The notes under the pieces are model-generated. The model had not been told where the DNA came from, did no database searches, and worked only from the letters and a program-made list of their open reading frames with translations. DNA of 64,000 bases. Source: Bombyx mori (Eukaryota > Arthropoda > Insecta > Lepidoptera > Bombycidae). The DNA is taken from NCBI RefSeq assembly GCF_030269925.1, contig NC_085121.1, positions 10,557,501 through 10,621,500 of the forward strand, given 5' to 3'. How positions within the stretch are numbered: position 1 is the first letter of the stretch; the number at the start of each line of letters is the position of its first letter. The position numbers and the translations under genes are program-made. Positions 61,693-64,000 of this stretch are shown piece by piece.

Positions 61693-61831
61693 GTAAGTAA
61701 AAAAGGATGTTTATTTGTGCCTAAAATTGTAAGTTAGTCAGTTAGCTTAGTACCATAATGTACCTATGTCATCAAAAAAAAATACAGAGAACTTGTTTTT
61801 CTCCAAGCTCTTCGTACGTTTGACACAGAAC

Positions 61832-62289
61832 TTTTTTTTTTAATTGCTTAGATGGTTGGACGAACTCACAGCCCACCTGGTGTTAAGTTACTGGAGCCTG
61901 GAGGGGTTACTGGAGCCCATAGACATCTACAACGTAAATGCGCCACACATCTTGAGATATAAGTTCTAAGGTCTCAGTATAGTTACAACGGCTACCCCAC
62001 CCTTCAAACCGAAACGCATTACTGCTTCACGGCAGAAATAAGCAAGGCGGTGGTACCCACCCGCCCGGACTCACAAGAGGTCCTACCACCAGTAATTACG
62101 CAAATTATAATTTTGCGGGTTTGATTTTTATTACACGATGTTATTCCTTCACCGTGGAAGTCCAATCGTGAACATTTGGTAAGTACGTATTTCATTAGAA
62201 AAATTGGTACCCGCCTGCGGGATTCGAACGCCGGTGCATCGCTACATACGAATGCACCGGACGTCTTATCCTTTAGGCCACGACGACTT
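61832..62289 (-). mobile_element. Full-length Bm1-type SINE with tRNA-like head
   Basis: The element reads on the minus strand: a tRNA-like head, the middle region with GTGAAGGAATAACATCGTGT, the common body and a poly(A) end (poly(T) at 61832). The head has an A-box-like TGGCCTAAAGGA (plus strand 62269-62280) and a B box GTTCGAATCC (62219-62228), the RNA polymerase III promoter elements. Near the body end TTACTGGAGCC is duplicated (about 61887-61915). At about 458 bases it is the only copy in the window that keeps the head. Confidence 0.85.
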
Positions 62290-62314
62290 AATCTTCATCG
62301 ATTAATGCCTCAGA

Positions 62315-62440
62315 TTATTATAGAACTGAGACTTAGAACTCAAACCCGAAGGGTGGCTGTATTCGCGTAGTGATATATCTATGGGCTCCAGTAACCAAAG
62401 CGAGTCGTGAGCTCATTCGCTCGTCTGAGCAATTAAAAAA
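62315..62440 (+). repeat. Diverged SINE-like 3' end
   Basis: The sequence contains GAACTGAGACTTAGAACT, ATGGGCTCCAGTAACCA and GTGAGCTC, then an A-run. These parallel the Bm1 3' body in the plus orientation, but the sequences between differ. It is probably a sister SINE family or an old copy. Confidence 0.5.
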
Positions 62441-63058
62441 ATACTAATAATATTATTGAAATAATAGTAAATAAATATAACTTTGTGTGTATCTTTTACT
62501 GTAGAAACTTGAAATCCGAAAATTTTGAACATGTTCTTTCTCAAAGATAATAGAATCTTCTTATGCCATAAAACGCTCTAAATTTATTATTAATGTACTG
62601 AATGTCTTCTGTTATCAAGTCTATTTAAATTGTTTTCGTTCTGTTGACAGATAAGAAAGTTTTATCGCATTGTTTAAAATACAGCTTATGTTCATGTTTA
62701 CAGAATATAGTGTGAAGCACTTCATACATACTTGCTGTAAAATATCTATCATTAAATTAAAAACAAAAAAGTAGTTAAATTCATGGACTATTTTGTATAT
62801 TAAATAACTGCGTCCCACATAGATGAAGATTAGAGTTTGTATTTAATTATTGCTGTAGTATACAGAATTTCAACATTTTTATACCTTTTTTTACCCATTC
62901 AAATTAATTCTACAGTCAAATTTTCTGAAATTTGGATTTTTAGGACAAACTTTATCATGTGTTCCTTTAAAATGAGATCTATGTTCCTTTAAGGTTTTTT
63001 CGAAGTTTAACACATATCTAACCTAAATAATAATTTAAATTAAGATAAGTTTTATGTA

Positions 63059-63533
63059 TATATCGAGAGGTGAAAGTCTATTTGGTTTAAGCGACGTTTT
63101 TGCAACTTTACTTGAGACCCATTTGAAATTTTAAATTTGGAAAAAATATAATGACAAAAAAAGTACAATTAAAAACATCGAACTGTTGATGCTAATACCA
63201 AATAAAACGCACCTTCAATCGCAAAGATAAATATAGGGTGTTAAGCGATTTTTTTTTATTGCTTAGATGGGTGGACGAGCTTACAGCCCACCTGGTATTA
63301 AGTGGTTACTGGAGCCCATAGACATCTACGACGTAAATGCGCCACCCACCTTGAGATATAAGTTCTAAGGTCTCAAGTATAGGTTACAACGGCTGCCCCA
63401 CCCTTCAAACCGAAACGCATTACTGCTTCACGGCAGAAATAGGCTGGGTGGTGGTACCGACCCGCGCGGACTCACAAGAGGTCCTACCACCAGTATGTCG
63501 CTTAAACCAAATATCCTCTCACCTCTCGGTATC
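63059..63533. mobile_element. Inverted-repeat element (MITE-like) with a nested SINE
   Basis: The outer 37 bases at 63059-63095 and 63497-63533 are inverted copies matching at 32 positions, including an uninterrupted 17-base inner run (TATTTGGTTTAAGCGAC). Between them lie about 150 bases of non-coding sequence and the Bm1 copy at 63249-63495, which abuts the right repeat. Without the SINE the element would be about 228 bases, a size usual for a MITE. No transposase is present and I cannot fix the target-site duplication. Confidence 0.65.
63249..63495 (-). mobile_element. Bm1-type SINE, short form, inside the inverted-repeat element
   Basis: This minus-strand copy is close to consensus and ends at the shared CCACCAGTA break point, directly followed by the right inverted repeat. 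Confidence 0.85.
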
Positions 63534-63776
63534 TTTTAATGAAACTAATTTGAACACAAAAAACAGGTCTCCTAATACAAAAAAATATATATATTTGATA
63601 TAATTTTAATAACAAATTTTATTGCAAAATAAATTTGTGATTTGGATGGTTTCATGCATTATCTTTTTAATCACTTACAGTAACTTTGCTATAAAACAAA
63701 TTAAATGGGCGAACCTAGAAACATTATTTGCCGAAATCTAAAATGTACTTACTAGTTAATTTAAATTATTTTTTAG

Positions 63777-63892
63777 CTAAATACGAAGAGACAGAATCGA
63801 AGGGATGGTATGCAGCACTACTGATTTCAATGCTGACCTGTTTTGCTCTCACCTTGACTGGCATCGTTCTGCTTTATGTTTATTACACTAAG
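63777..63892 (+). CDS. Serinc: Serinc exon 6 (residues 194-232)
   Basis: The acceptor is TTTTTTAG and the donor GTAATA. It encodes SKYEETESKGWYAALL and TLTGIVLLYVYYTK, the conserved loop and membrane segment 5. The gene continues beyond the window. Confidence 0.92.
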
Positions 63893-63925
63893 GTAATATT
63901 CTATTTTAATATTATTATAGGTATA

Positions 63926-64000
63926 CTAGCCGTACTCGCCCACTTCGCTAGGCATTTAAAATTAACATTATTATTTATTGTCATTATTATTAGGGAGTCC
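63926..64000 (-). mobile_element. End of a Helitron-like repeat running out of the window
   Basis: CTAGCCGTACTCGCCCACTT followed by CGCTAGGCATTTAAAATT, in reverse orientation, resembles the GCGGGTCGCTAG-type 3' end of the Helitron at 24012-24225. The other end is outside the window. Confidence 0.45.

Larger units (their letters stand above)
61693..63776 (+). other. Serinc intron 5 (2.1 kb)
   Basis: The intron runs between the GTAAGT donor and TTTTTTAG acceptor. It holds a full-length antisense Bm1 SINE, a diverged sense SINE-like repeat (about 62315-62440) and an inverted-repeat element with a nested SINE. Serinc introns 1-4 (59489-60491, 60657-61136, 61241-61326, 61423-61513) contain nothing recognisable beyond a short TA run near 59750. 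Confidence 0.85.
59453..64000 (+). other. Serinc: SERINC/TMS1-type gene, 5' half (six coding exons in window)
   Basis: The six exons listed separately join in frame to give residues 1-232 of a serine incorporator family protein; family members are about 450-470 residues with 9-11 membrane segments, so half is missing past the window end. The family's hallmarks are present: the Cys cluster CCCGSTACSLCCSACPSC (15-32), a membrane segment at about 41-59, two Asn sequons in the first half (N34, N73), membrane segments at about 103-121, 137-155, 162-182 and 205-228, and SWAEIWV followed by KYEETESKGWY. SERINCs are membrane proteins linked to serine-derived lipid synthesis or lipid scrambling. The gene does not overlap its neighbour. 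Confidence 0.93.

Noticed and set aside
61688..61693. Alternative Serinc exon 5 donor GTTTGT four bases upstream
   Set aside because: Using it would break the frame into exon 6, whereas GTAAGT at 61693 keeps it and gives the conserved WV-x-KYEETES sequence.
62200..62289. Possible tRNA gene
   Set aside because: The A and B boxes belong to a SINE head: it continues into the SINE body, and the anticodon-region stem is too long for a tRNA.

Overview
The window is eukaryotic and lepidopteran, most likely silkworm (Bombyx). It is AT-rich, its genes have long introns with GT...AG boundaries, and it is littered with dispersed repeats of Bombyx type: a tRNA-headed SINE resembling Bm1, jockey-clade LINE tails, and small Helitrons with TC...CTAG ends. 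It contains no bacterial-style operon, CRISPR array or tRNA gene.

Two protein-coding genes, both on the + strand, account for nearly all of the coding capacity. The first (1806-47978) is a complete eight-exon gene for a 443-residue homologue of Drosophila Glut4EF and vertebrate ZNF704/ZNF395/SLC2A4RG. These are DNA-binding transcription regulators with a conserved N-terminal domain, one C2H2 zinc finger and a C-terminal C-clamp. All seven splice junctions keep frame. Introns 1, 2 and 4 are about 11.6, 8.1 and 21.2 kb, and hold most of the repeats and the candidate regulatory sites (Smad-type palindromes, CRE palindromes, one ecdysone-response-like palindrome). The second gene (59453 to beyond the window end) is the 5' half of a SERINC/TMS1-type multipass membrane protein; six exons encoding residues 1-232 are present.

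Region by region: 1-1089 has no recognisable gene; 1090-1805 is a GC/CpG-rich promoter and 5' UTR; 1806-47978 is the Glut4EF gene; 47979 to about 54.7 kb is very AT-rich, with several poly(A) signals and almost no recognisable repeats, and may be extended 3' UTR; 54.7-58.1 kb is intergenic with a LINE tail; 58134-58319 is a small ORF resembling the coiled coil of THAP/transposase-type proteins; 58.3-59.45 kb is the presumed Serinc promoter; 59453-64000 is Serinc, with Bm1 copies and an inverted-repeat element in intron 5.

The two genes have no evident functional link: one product is expected in the nucleus, the other in membranes. I found no clearly new multi-gene system. The most interesting signals are a tandem duplication across the Glut4EF exon 2 splice donor, three GTCTAGAC palindromes in 31 bases of intron 3, a young-looking LINE insertion with an open reverse transcriptase frame, a SINE between 87-base direct repeats, and an inverted-repeat element that encloses a SINE.
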